A model generated the notes under the pieces. It saw nothing but the letters and a program-made list of their open reading frames with translations, did no database searches and was not told the origin of the DNA. Of a DNA stretch of 64,000 nucleotides, positions 47,815-56,660 are shown one piece after another. Numbering within the stretch: the stretch's first letter is position 1; the number at the start of each line of letters is the position of its first letter. A program made the position numbers and the translations under genes. Origin of the DNA: CBDDBH01 sp965225625 (GTDB lineage: Bacteria > Pseudomonadota > Gammaproteobacteria > JADZEE01); NCBI GenBank assembly GCA_965225625.1, contig CBDDBH010000019.1:74321-138320 (forward strand), read 5' to 3'.

Positions 47815-50226
47815 ATGTCTGGCTTGCCGAGCGCGGGCAACTCAGAGTTGCAGCTACTGCGCGATGATTTCGTGATCACTTTGCCTGACCGTTTAACGGG
47901 CGTGCAAAGCTATTGGCAGCGCCTGGAACAGAACTGGAAACCCGAGGAGGAAACTCGCATTGAGCAGTTGCTAGATAGCCTCGGCAAAGTTGCCGAACTA
48001 TATGGGTACGGTAAGGTGGCGGGATCGGCGCGTGCGGTGCGCTCTAAGCTACACGAGTGTTCTGAAGTCTCAAATGCCCGCGCGACGCTCACAGCGGAAC
48101 AACGCGATGCGGTAAACGCGGAACTTGACAGATTACGCGCGGCGGCAGACCAGCTGGGAAGTGAGGAGGAAACTACCGCGACAGATCATCAACTAGTGTT
48201 CATGTTACACGATGATGCAGAGCGTACGGCGCCGTTGGTCGCAAACTTGAAACGGGGTGGTTATCGCGTTACCGCGCTACAGAATTACGATGAATTGGTC
48301 GAAAGTACGGACGCGTTCTTACCCGTGTGTGTAGTGGTCCAGGTCGCTCAATATCGAGAGGCGGTGTCGGACACAACCAAGATCCAGGAAATCCAAAAAG
48401 GTCGTAATAAACGCATACCTGTGGCCTTCATAGGCGACGATAACTTTGATCGATTGCACGCGATACGCGCGGGCGGTGACGCCTATTTCCAACATCCGAT
48501 CAATCCTGCTCAATTTGTCAGTCAGATCGAAATTTTAGCGGCCGATGTGGCTTTGTCGTCTTATAAGGTAACCGTCGTTAGCGAAGTGACCGCCGATGCA
48601 GATGAAGCCGTAAAACTACTTAACGAGTTTGGTATCCAGACGCAGGTTGTTTCCGATATCGAGTTCGAGAGTACCGCGGAATTCGATTTTGATCTGGTCT
48701 TGTTGATTTCGCCGAGCAATGCGTCAGAAGGAGTAACCGCATTGCGCTCAATCACGAAATCAGACGGGTCATTGCCGGTACCAATCGTATTGCTGGTCAA
48801 TGCGGCTGGCTCTGACACTTATGCAGCGGCGATGGAACGCGGTGCGAGCGAATGTCTGGTGATGCCGGATGACCAGGAGCACCTCATCGCCGTTGTGATG
48901 AACGGTATTCAGAGAGCTCGAGGACTTCGTTCGCAAGCACATACCGGAAGGCAATACGGGCGATTAGCCAGTGTCTGTAACCGCGATTTCTTTTTGGTTT
49001 GTTTGGAAAACGCGGCCAAGATCGGGGTTGCTCGCAACATTCCGTTTGCGCTCCTTTATCTCAGTTTTGACGAACTGGCGGCGCTCGCCGCAGATGCGCA
49101 AGCAGAAAGAAATGTGGATGCCATGTTGACAGCGAGCGAAGAACTACTGGTAGCCTCTCTACGTAATGGTGATGTAATCACCAGATGGGAAAACGGCACT
49201 TTACTCATTTTGCTCAAACGGGCGCTGGCCAACGATGCCAAAAAAGTCGCTGAACGCTTATGCAAGCGGATCGGCGAGGAGTTGGTCCAGGTCGGCGAAT
49301 TAACCTTAACTACAACCTGCACAATCGGGGTCACCGTGGTCGCACAAGAGGAAGCGAACGTGTTTGAGGTTGTTCGCCAGGCCCAAAGCGCCAGTGCTTT
49401 GGCCCGCTCCATGGGGGGCAATCGGATTGCCTTACATCACGAAGCGGAAGGCGTACTCGCCAAAGAAAGCCACGACGAGGACCTTAAACGGCTAATACGC
49501 AAGACCATAGTCACCAAGCAATTCGAGTTTTTCCATCAACCCATCGTTTGTCTGGGCGATAATACGAAGGAAACCTATTGGACGACCTTGGATGTCTTTA
49601 ACGAGAAAGCAGGCAGCAGGTTAGGAAGCACCCTGTGGACAATTTCCGCAGGCGAAGGGTTACTTGGTCGGGTCGACCGCTGCCTGGCACAAGCGACAAT
49701 AGACGTGCTAGCGGCGCGCGACGGCGGCAGTGCTCGTTTGCTCATGCAATTTTCAGTCGACAGCCTGGTCGACGAAGGTTTTTCTAGCTGGCTAACGGAG
49801 CGATTCGTGGAGGCTAAGCTGGCTAGCGACAATTTCATCGTTGGATTTGATACCGAAGACGTGGTCATGCATCTTAAGGATGGGGCGCGGCTGTTCGCAG
49901 AGCTTGCTGATATTGGAGTCGAGACTGCACTAATGAATTTTGGTCGTGCAAAAAATCCGTTTCTCGCAATCAAACACGTGCCGGTGAATCTATTGTTCGT
50001 GTATGGCTCCACCGTTCAAGATATTTCCAAGAACAATCAATCAGAAACGGCGTTCAAGCTACTGGTGGAAAGGGCACACTCGATGGAAAAGGAAGTTGTG
50101 GTGCCGCAGGTAGACAACGCCGCGATGCTGCCGGCATTGTGGCGCGCAGAAGTTGATTATATTACCGGGCCGTTTGTTAGAGAGCCCGCTCCCGAGATGG
50201 ATTTTGATTTCGCCGAGGGATTATGA
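47815..50226 (+). CDS. Degenerate Hpt-REC-REC-GGDEF-EAL scaffold protein
   Basis: 803 residues, soluble. An N-terminal helical bundle like an Hpt domain (about 1-110) lacks the phospho-His: LLDSLGKVAELYGYGKVAGS stands where the H-box is expected. Two receiver-like domains follow (about 125-240 and 250-365); the second has ISPSNASEG in place of an Asp phosphorylation site. Residues 380-540 have the GGDEF fold (VCNRDFFLVCLENA, TCTIGVTVVAQEEA), but the active site reads RWENGTLLIL. Residues 550-795 have the EAL fold (FFHQPIVCLGDN), but EAL, DDFG, KID and AEGVE are all replaced (YWTTLDV, MNFGRAK, LFVYG, VPQVDN). It is therefore more likely a protein-interaction hub, like FimX-type proteins, than an enzyme. 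282 bp before it contain no gene. Confidence 0.82.
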   Translation: MSGLPSAGNSELQLLRDDFVITLPDRLTGVQSYWQRLEQNWKPEEETRIEQLLDSLGKVAELYGYGKVAGSARAVRSKLHECSEVSNARATLTAEQRDAVNAELDRLRAAADQLGSEEETTATDHQLVFMLHDDAERTAPLVANLKRGGYRVTALQNYDELVESTDAFLPVCVVVQVAQYREAVSDTTKIQEIQKGRNKRIPVAFIGDDNFDRLHAIRAGGDAYFQHPINPAQFVSQIEILAADVALSSYKVTVVSEVTADADEAVKLLNEFGIQTQVVSDIEFESTAEFDFDLVLLISPSNASEGVTALRSITKSDGSLPVPIVLLVNAAGSDTYAAAMERGASECLVMPDDQEHLIAVVMNGIQRARGLRSQAHTGRQYGRLASVCNRDFFLVCLENAAKIGVARNIPFALLYLSFDELAALAADAQAERNVDAMLTASEELLVASLRNGDVITRWENGTLLILLKRALANDAKKVAERLCKRIGEELVQVGELTLTTTCTIGVTVVAQEEANVFEVVRQAQSASALARSMGGNRIALHHEAEGVLAKESHDEDLKRLIRKTIVTKQFEFFHQPIVCLGDNTKETYWTTLDVFNEKAGSRLGSTLWTISAGEGLLGRVDRCLAQATIDVLAARDGGSARLLMQFSVDSLVDEGFSSWLTERFVEAKLASDNFIVGFDTEDVVMHLKDGARLFAELADIGVETALMNFGRAKNPFLAIKHVPVNLLFVYGSTVQDISKNNQSETAFKLLVERAHSMEKEVVVPQVDNAAMLPALWRAEVDYITGPFVREPAPEMDFDFAEGL

Positions 50227-50242
50227 CGGTCAATTCCAGCGC

Positions 50243-50644
50243 CTAATTATCGGTTCCCAACCAGCCGTTTTTTGAGATATCAAAAATAATTCCTTCAGGG
50301 TCCTTGAATTTCCGTTCGAAGTTCTTTTCATTGGCGTTATCGCCCAGGTCAAAAAAGAACTTTCCGCCGGCCGCCTCAATGCGTTCCTGTGTTTTGGCGA
50401 GATCATCGACCTGGAAGCCAAAATGATGGGCCCCGACGAAATTTTCGACATCCGCCAGGCCAGAGCCTTCAGTGCCGTTATACTGAAGTAACGCAAGATT
50501 GATGACTCCGTCACTTAAATAGACGCCCGAGCCAATTTCGAGTTCTTCGCGGCCGACCTCTTTGAGATCGAAGACATTTGTATAAAATGTAGCCGCTTTA
50601 TCGAGATCTCTAACGACTATCGCGAAATGTCTAAGTCGAGCCAT
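50243..50644 (-). CDS. VOC/glyoxalase family protein
   Basis: 133 residues with the paired beta-alpha-beta-beta-beta units of the vicinal oxygen chelate fold: LRHFAIVVRDLDKAATFYTN opens the first and AHHFGFQVDDLAKTQERIEA the second; the end FKDPEGIIFDIS carries a typical metal-ligand Glu/Asp region. Likely a dioxygenase, isomerase or binding protein for a small organic compound. It is divergent (75 bp) from the flavin monooxygenase. Confidence 0.88.
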   Translation of the reverse strand: MARLRHFAIVVRDLDKAATFYTNVFDLKEVGREELEIGSGVYLSDGVINLALLQYNGTEGSGLADVENFVGAHHFGFQVDDLAKTQERIEAAGGKFFFDLGDNANEKNFERKFKDPEGIIFDISKNGWLGTDN

Positions 50645-50718
50645 GCATGCCTCCCGTCTTTTTGATACCGCACCTTTGCATTTAACTCCGTGCGTTTGAC
50701 AAACACCAGCACTAGATC

Positions 50719-51855
50719 ATGAGCAAAAGAAAACGGCATGCCGAGATTGCCGGGGCTGGCTTCGCAGGTTTGACTGCAGCCGCCGCCTTGGCTCGACACG
50801 GCTGGACCGTCACGGTGCATGAGCAGGCCGATGTAGTTCGCACGCTGGGTGCGGGTATCTACATTTATGAAAACGGCTTGCGCATATTCGAAGCACTCGG
50901 TATTTACGACCAGGTGGTCAGCGACGCTCATCCGGCCAACATGCGCGAAATGCGCAATGCCGACAACGAAACCCTGTTGTCGGCGAAATGGTCGCCGGAG
51001 TCAGGCAATCGGGTGTTTGCTATCGTGCGACAGCGTTGCATAGACGCCCTCGCCGGTGCGGCACGGGCTGCTGGCGCAGAAATTGTCACATCTTCACCCG
51101 TTACTGCAGCGAGCGCCGATGGCCATTTGCTCTTGAAAGACGGAAAAACCCGAAAAGCCGATCTGGTCATCGGCGCAGACGGCGTTCATTCGAAGCTGAG
51201 GAATTCTTTCAAGCTAATCAAACAGCGGAAAATATTGGCAGACGGAGCAATCCGCACGCTCATCGATCGAACCGCAGCCGACCGAGATTCCGAGGACGGG
51301 CGCAAATCGATCGAATTCTGGTCGGGGACACGCAGGGTGCTGTATAGCCCTTGCAGTGATAGTGAAATCTCGCTGGCGCTAACGGCGTTGAATAGTGACA
51401 AAGCGGCGACCTCCGCGCCGCTCAATAAAGATACTTGGATGCGCTCCTTTCCTCACCTGGCTGACATGATCGCGCGCATCGACGAAGACTCGCGTTTTGA
51501 TCCATTCCACTATATTCGTTTGCGCAAGTGGTCCGAAGGCAAAGTCGTTTTCATCGGCGATTCCGCGCATGCCATGCCGCCCAACATTGGTCAGGGCGGC
51601 GGCTGCGCGATGATGAACGCGATGTCTCTGGCAACTATCCTCGAAGAATTTGACGACGTAGAGACCGGATTGATGGCGTGGGAGCAGCGCGAGCGATGGA
51701 TCACCGATCGTGCGCAACGCACTTCAATGTGGCTAGGCGCTCCAACGACCTGGCCACCGCTACTGCGCGAGAAGGCCTTTTTACTGGCTGGCAAGTCGCG
51801 TTGGGTGGTAAACCAGAGAATGAAAACGGCTCACCACATCCCCACTGGAACTTAA
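50719..51855 (+). CDS. FAD-dependent aromatic monooxygenase (UbiH/salicylate hydroxylase type)
   Basis: 378 residues. Group A flavoprotein monooxygenase signatures: AEIAGAGFAGLTAAAALARH (GxGxxG), ADLVIGADGVHSKLR (DG motif) and VVFIGDSAHAMPPNIGQGGG (GD motif). These enzymes hydroxylate phenolic rings with NAD(P)H. Substrate unknown. It converges with and overlaps by four bases an acyl-CoA-dehydrogenase-like monooxygenase gene; together with the VOC protein this looks like part of aromatic degradation. Confidence 0.9.
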   Translation: MSKRKRHAEIAGAGFAGLTAAAALARHGWTVTVHEQADVVRTLGAGIYIYENGLRIFEALGIYDQVVSDAHPANMREMRNADNETLLSAKWSPESGNRVFAIVRQRCIDALAGAARAAGAEIVTSSPVTAASADGHLLLKDGKTRKADLVIGADGVHSKLRNSFKLIKQRKILADGAIRTLIDRTAADRDSEDGRKSIEFWSGTRRVLYSPCSDSEISLALTALNSDKAATSAPLNKDTWMRSFPHLADMIARIDEDSRFDPFHYIRLRKWSEGKVVFIGDSAHAMPPNIGQGGGCAMMNAMSLATILEEFDDVETGLMAWEQRERWITDRAQRTSMWLGAPTTWPPLLREKAFLLAGKSRWVVNQRMKTAHHIPTGT

Positions 51856-53039
51856 CGCAAGGCATCGGCAGGGATGTCGTGACCTAGCAATACCTTGCCG
51901 TAAATCTCGATGCCGCGGTCGAAATTGGCAATGCCGTGCGTGGCCAGGACGTTCATGTCACGTCGCATGCGCTGCAACGGATGCGACAGGAAGTTAGCCG
52001 ATGAGCCGGCGCTTTCGCAAATCTCATCTACTATCCAACGTGCGTTGTGGACGATGTGGGTGGCCTGGGCGATTATCTCCAGGCGTTCAAATTCGCTAAA
52101 AACCTCCCCGCTGCGAGTCCGCTCCTCGATACTGGCAAGCGTCGAATCGAACAAATTGCGTATCGCCGTAAGTTTTAGTTTGCTGCGTCCGGCGCGCATA
52201 TGAACAGCGGTATTGTCGATTGCAGCGCCGCCGCCATACGCGATCTGCTTTTTTTTCATAATTTCAATAAAAATTTCATGCACGGCTTCGGCGGCACCCA
52301 CGGCCATTGCGACCAGTGAGTTATAGTCAAGCAATAGGATCATGGGAACGCGCCACAAATAGCTCTGCTGAACTGCGTTTCCGGGCGCGATCCCGGCCAT
52401 AATGTCGGCGAAAGAGACCTGCATCTCTTCCGAGACGAATACATCTTCCACAATTGCCGTGTTACTGCCCGTTCCAGACAGGCCCGCCACCTCCCAAACT
52501 TCTTCAACACTGGTTTGCTCGATCGGCATGGCGAAGTAGCGCGCGTCAGGTGCCGGACCATCGCCCGGTACGACCGCGGCCGCCCAAAACCAGTTGCCAT
52601 GCATGACACCACTGGCCCAGGGCCATTTGCCGTTTACCCGATAACCACCCTCCACAGGTGTCGCCGTGCCACTGGGAATTATATGAGCAGGGGCTAATAC
52701 GTACGGTTTATCCGCCCACAGTCGCTGTTGTACGGCTTCCGGAAACAATCCCAACTGCCAGTTATGCTGGATAAAAAAGCTGATTACCCAAGCCGAGGAG
52801 AGGCAACCGTGAGCGAGTTCCCGTGTGATATGCGGACCGTAGCGAAAATCGACCTCGTAGCCGCCGTAGCGCTTGGGCACGAACGCCTGAAACAATCCTG
52901 CCTCTGCAGCATCCTGGATGGTGGCGTCGGGTAGACTCCGAAGTTCTTCAGCTTCCCGGGCACGGGCACGTAGCGCCGGAACCAATCCGCGCGCGCGCTC
53001 TACCAGCATTTTCCCCGTTACTTCGCTTGTTGTAGCCAT
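51852..53039 (-). CDS. Acyl-CoA dehydrogenase-fold flavin monooxygenase (HsaA/HpaH-like)
   Basis: 395 residues with the three-domain acyl-CoA dehydrogenase fold. N-terminal helices (LPDATIQDAAEAGLFQAFVP) then KRYGGYEVDF, middle beta domain GGYRVNGKWPWASGVMHGNW, and C-terminal helices with HPLQRMRRDMNVLATHGI. The pattern KWPWASG plus RRDMNVLATH is typical of the class D flavin monooxygenase group (HsaA, DszC, HpaB-related), which need a separate flavin reductase; none is adjacent. Probably hydroxylates an aromatic or steroid-like compound. RBS region before 53039 is not clear. Confidence 0.85.
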   Translation of the reverse strand: MATTSEVTGKMLVERARGLVPALRARAREAEELRSLPDATIQDAAEAGLFQAFVPKRYGGYEVDFRYGPHITRELAHGCLSSAWVISFFIQHNWQLGLFPEAVQQRLWADKPYVLAPAHIIPSGTATPVEGGYRVNGKWPWASGVMHGNWFWAAAVVPGDGPAPDARYFAMPIEQTSVEEVWEVAGLSGTGSNTAIVEDVFVSEEMQVSFADIMAGIAPGNAVQQSYLWRVPMILLLDYNSLVAMAVGAAEAVHEIFIEIMKKKQIAYGGGAAIDNTAVHMRAGRSKLKLTAIRNLFDSTLASIEERTRSGEVFSEFERLEIIAQATHIVHNARWIVDEICESAGSSANFLSHPLQRMRRDMNVLATHGIANFDRGIEIYGKVLLGHDIPADALR

Positions 53040-53119
53040 TTACATTAATACCTGCGAGCTTGAAATAAACTGTCTGTAGCGAGATTTATTTTGGTCGACA
53101 GCACCTCGTCACGTAAAGC

Positions 53120-54928
53120 TTAATGAGAGAGAAAAACTTCCTGGTATTTCGATATCAGCGCCTGCACCGCTCTCTTTTCGGCGGCCGTTGGGCGCAATGG
53201 ATTATTCGCAACGGGCAGGCTGCCGAACTTCATCAAACATGCCTTGAGTAGATACCTTGCCTTAGTCGCGGTCAGATTACTGCCTTCGATGGCCAGATTG
53301 AAGGCATTGACCGTAGTCATTCCTCCCGCATCGCCGCGGCCTACGAGCACCACCGGCATGCCGCTCAAAGCGGCGATGTCCAGCGCCTTTTGCATTGCCG
53401 GCGAGACCTTGCCGTAAGGTGAAAGTCCCTCGGCGATAATACCCGCGAGCGGCCAGTCATCGAGGTTTTTTTCGATCCTCCCAAGTATCTCGACTTCGTC
53501 GTTCGGATCTGCCGCAGCAGTATCTTGCATATAACGACCGACTTTCACCAGGGTCACCTTCGGAATTGCCTCGTTGCGCAGGAAACCGTCTGCATCTTTG
53601 ATCTGAACAGGCACGCTCGCGAGTTTACCGTTCACCCGCCTGACGCCGCCGACGCTCTCCGGCAGCCGAGTCAGGTTGACGGATGAACTCCAGGTGTGTC
53701 TGAGGGCGGGCTTGAACCAAATCATCGGCGGACCGGGATCTCCGATTGTTCCCAACACCCCGCCGTGTTCACCGGTGGCTCGATAGCCACCCGGTCTTGC
53801 GTCTGCTTTTTGAACCTGTCGGGCTGCAAAGATCCGTTCGTCCTGGATGACAACAGCGCCGAGTTCGTTTTTTCCGTCCTCACCCTGCCAAACCCTTGAT
53901 ACGATGAAGTCTACTGAGTCGATAATGTTGCGGGCGCCGTCGGCGGATACCGAGCCATGGAATCGGTTAGAAGCGTTGGCGATGATGGGCACGGTAGTAT
54001 CGATCAATAGATTCAGCCAGTACGCCATTTCCTCGATAGCCGGGCTACCTTCCAGCCATAAAACGCCGAGGTAATTGCCAGTGTTCAACGCCTTTTGAAC
54101 CGAATTTGTGGCAATGGCAAGGTCGCGGACGGTTGCGGAATGCTCAAGGTGATAAGGCTTATAGGGAAAGAAATCTTCTCCCATAACCTCGGCAGGGATA
54201 TTGCCGCGAGCGCCGTGGACCGCATCGGTTCGTAACTCGGCAGTCAGGCCGTGTTTGTACCCGCCAGAGGGCAGGGCACGGTAGAAGTCGAAATCAGCTT
54301 TGGCGGCGAGCCAATTGCCGACTCCGCTATTAGTGCGACCCGCGATAGTTCGATCGATCTCCTCGAAGACTCGTGAGGCATCGGGATAAAAGGGCTGTCG
54401 ACAATTATCCGCCGGCGCCAGACGCTGACTACAGTCGTCCTCCCACGGCGAACCATCTGATTGAAGCGCCATGTACGGCAACAGTAACAGTCCGTCCTCC
54501 GGTCGCAAGGTTGCTTTGTAGACGGGTTTGTCTTGCGGCCCTTGCCGGATCTTGCTGAATGCGCCGTTGCTACCGATATATCCGTCGGGCGGACCGTAAA
54601 GTTCGGCAGCATCATGTTCCAGCGGATGGGCGCTGAACTGCTCGATGAGAATTTCCACCGGCGCCGCCAGACGTTGCGGGGCCAGGTGGTCGAAGCGTAA
54701 CGAACTACCGTCCGGATCCTTCAGCAATGCCAGACCGTGCCTTTCTCTGGCCTGGTTGCTTGTCACCAGCGGCACGCTGTTCTGGATGGTCGCATTGGGG
54801 CCGGAAAACACCGCGACCCTCGGCTTTTCAGTTTCCACCTCGGTTTCGCAGAAGCCTTGTTGGCACAAAATCGCCCATAGCACTCCTGCGACCGGTGCGA
54901 CACGGAAACGCGCTATTGATGCCTGCAT
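53120..54928 (-). CDS. Exported asparaginase-family-like protein with altered active site
   Basis: 602 residues from ATG 54928 (a signal peptide, VAGVLWAILCQQGFC then ETE; the longer frame upstream has no signal). Two segments match asparaginase folds: VAVFSGPNATIQNSVPLVTS at the N-terminus and VLWLEGSPAIEEMAYWLNLL, equivalent to the THGTDTMEETAY block, followed by NRFHGSVSADGARNIIDSV. The catalytic Thr-Asp of that block is Ser-Pro here, so asparaginase activity is doubtful. The protein is nearly twice the usual 330 residues, with extra sequence inserted (about 100-270). Periplasmic. Its function may be amide or lactam related, but this is open. Confidence 0.7.
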   Translation of the reverse strand: MQASIARFRVAPVAGVLWAILCQQGFCETEVETEKPRVAVFSGPNATIQNSVPLVTSNQARERHGLALLKDPDGSSLRFDHLAPQRLAAPVEILIEQFSAHPLEHDAAELYGPPDGYIGSNGAFSKIRQGPQDKPVYKATLRPEDGLLLLPYMALQSDGSPWEDDCSQRLAPADNCRQPFYPDASRVFEEIDRTIAGRTNSGVGNWLAAKADFDFYRALPSGGYKHGLTAELRTDAVHGARGNIPAEVMGEDFFPYKPYHLEHSATVRDLAIATNSVQKALNTGNYLGVLWLEGSPAIEEMAYWLNLLIDTTVPIIANASNRFHGSVSADGARNIIDSVDFIVSRVWQGEDGKNELGAVVIQDERIFAARQVQKADARPGGYRATGEHGGVLGTIGDPGPPMIWFKPALRHTWSSSVNLTRLPESVGGVRRVNGKLASVPVQIKDADGFLRNEAIPKVTLVKVGRYMQDTAAADPNDEVEILGRIEKNLDDWPLAGIIAEGLSPYGKVSPAMQKALDIAALSGMPVVLVGRGDAGGMTTVNAFNLAIEGSNLTATKARYLLKACLMKFGSLPVANNPLRPTAAEKRAVQALISKYQEVFLSH

Positions 54929-55028
54929 AAGCCATCCCTGCTCAGCTAATTGACGAAGCCACCACAATACCATTGTCTTGTTACGACTGCGTATCCGCCC
55001 CGGGTAAGCTGATACCATCAACGTCAAG

Positions 55029-55838
55029 ATGACCACTGCATACAAAACGCGAGCTCTATCCGAGTCGATAGGCGTTGAGATCTCAGGACTTCGAATCAGT
55101 CAGGCGGCGCAAGCGCAGACGCGCGCGATCGTGAGCGCCCTGTATCGACATGCGGTGGTTTGCATACCGGACCAAGAACTGCAGCCGGGCGAACTCAGCG
55201 ATTTCGGCGCGCGCCTCGGTCGCCTAATTCACCATAATGAAGTCAATCTCCGTCTTGATGGACTCCCTGGGGTCATGTCTTTGTCCAACGCCGACGGGCG
55301 CGATGATCGGCAGCTTAACGGCGGGGCCCACTGGCATACGGATCTTGTTCACACACAGGAGCCGGCCAGTTTTACCATGCTGAACGCTGTGTCCGTTCCA
55401 ACGCGTGGCGGCGGCACATTATTCGCCAATCAAGTTGCGGCCTATGAAGCTTTACCGGCAGCGCTGCAAACCCAGGTGAATAATATGACGGTGATCCACT
55501 GCTATGAAGGTCGTACTGATGGCTCCATGCCCAGAGTCCACCATCCATTGGTGCGCCGGCATCCGGTAAGCGGAACGCCGGCGCTTTATGCAGCTGCGGA
55601 TACCGGGATCGGCATCGACGGCATGCCTGATGACGAGGCTCGTGACTTTCTGCAAGAGCTGGCACAGCACGCGACCGACAAGCGCTTTGTTTATCGACAC
55701 GGATACCAGCTCAACGATCTCGTGATATGGGACAACGCTCAGCTTTTACACAGTGCCGAACGACTCGAACGGGCGCATTCCGTCGAGGATAATCGCATCA
55801 TGCATCGCGTCTCGGTGCGCGGTTGGCCCGCCTGTTGA
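55029..55838 (+). CDS. TauD/TfdA-family alpha-ketoglutarate dioxygenase
   Basis: 269 residues. Iron ligands: the H-x-D in GAHWHTDLVHTQEP (near residue 100) and a distal His in DNAQLLHSAERL. The alpha-ketoglutarate-binding Arg is in NRIMHRVSVRG. Family members release sulfite from taurine or sulfonates, or cleave ether and aryl bonds. Neighbours (sulfatase elsewhere, racemase relative next door) do not fix the substrate. It diverges from the asparaginase-like gene with 100 bp between starts. Confidence 0.92.
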   Translation: MTTAYKTRALSESIGVEISGLRISQAAQAQTRAIVSALYRHAVVCIPDQELQPGELSDFGARLGRLIHHNEVNLRLDGLPGVMSLSNADGRDDRQLNGGAHWHTDLVHTQEPASFTMLNAVSVPTRGGGTLFANQVAAYEALPAALQTQVNNMTVIHCYEGRTDGSMPRVHHPLVRRHPVSGTPALYAAADTGIGIDGMPDDEARDFLQELAQHATDKRFVYRHGYQLNDLVIWDNAQLLHSAERLERAHSVEDNRIMHRVSVRGWPAC

Positions 55839-55893
55839 TCCCGGTTTCGCGCGATGCATTGGCTGCGCACACAATCACTTTGGAGAAAGTAAG

Positions 55894-56660
55894 ATGGCTA
55901 AAAGAATCCGCGTGATTTATCCAGTATGGGTACCCGAGGAGGTACTGGCCGAAGACGTCGCCATGCAAATTCCGCAGGAATTCATACGCCGGGCATCGAG
56001 GTGGAGTTTGCCTGCGTACGCGGCGGTGCGACTCTTTACGACAGCCATTATGAACTTGCGGTAGCAGAGATGTTTGTGCTCGAAGCGGGCCTCAGGGCTG
56101 CGGCGGATGGTGTTGACGCGATCTGTATAAACACAAGCAGTGACTCTGCCGTTAATGCTTTGCAGTCGCGCTTGTCCATACCGGTGATCGGTCCTGGGCG
56201 GGCCTCGTTTCTGTTCGCCTGTATGCTCGGACACAAATTCTCAGTTGTCACGATGTGGGATCGGTGGCACATGTTGTACAAGCGGACGTTGGACGATCAG
56301 GGGCTGTGGCATCGTCTTGCGTCGATCCGGACCCTCGATGTTGGTCCGGATCCTCAGAAGCTACTGGCGGGTAAAGAGAAGGAGGTGTTTCCTAAGATTG
56401 AGGCGGAGTGCCGCGCTGCAATCGACGAGGACGGAGCCGACGTGATCGTCATTGGTTCAACGACCATGCATCGCGCCTATGATTATCTGCGCGAACGGCT
56501 GCCTGTGCCGGTCATTAACCCGGGCCTAAACGCGCACAAACTCTGTGAAATGATGCTTGAGCTTGGTATCAGTCACAGCAAGAAGGCCTACGTTGACACA
56601 CTGGCGCCGAATGATGAGCTCTTGTTCAACACGATCGGCTCGGTGAATCCACCGGGCTAG
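55894..56660 (+). pseudogene. Asp/Glu racemase-superfamily gene with one-base frameshift
   Basis: Starts MAKRIRVIYPVWVPEEV at 55894 after a GGAGAAAG site. The frame breaks near 55992: frame one reads QEFIRRASRW, while adding one C (CGCCCGGGC instead of CGCCGGGC) gives QEFIRPGIEVEFACVRGG and continues to TAG at 56660; restored length about 255. The Asp/Glu/hydantoin racemase fold is evident (VDAICINTSSDSAVNALQSR and DVIVIGSTTMHRAYDYL), but both positions that carry catalytic Cys in that family (CFGDPG, GCAGM) are Ser or Thr here. It may have had another activity. 56 bp after the TauD gene; its stop overlaps the convergent typA stop. Confidence 0.82.
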
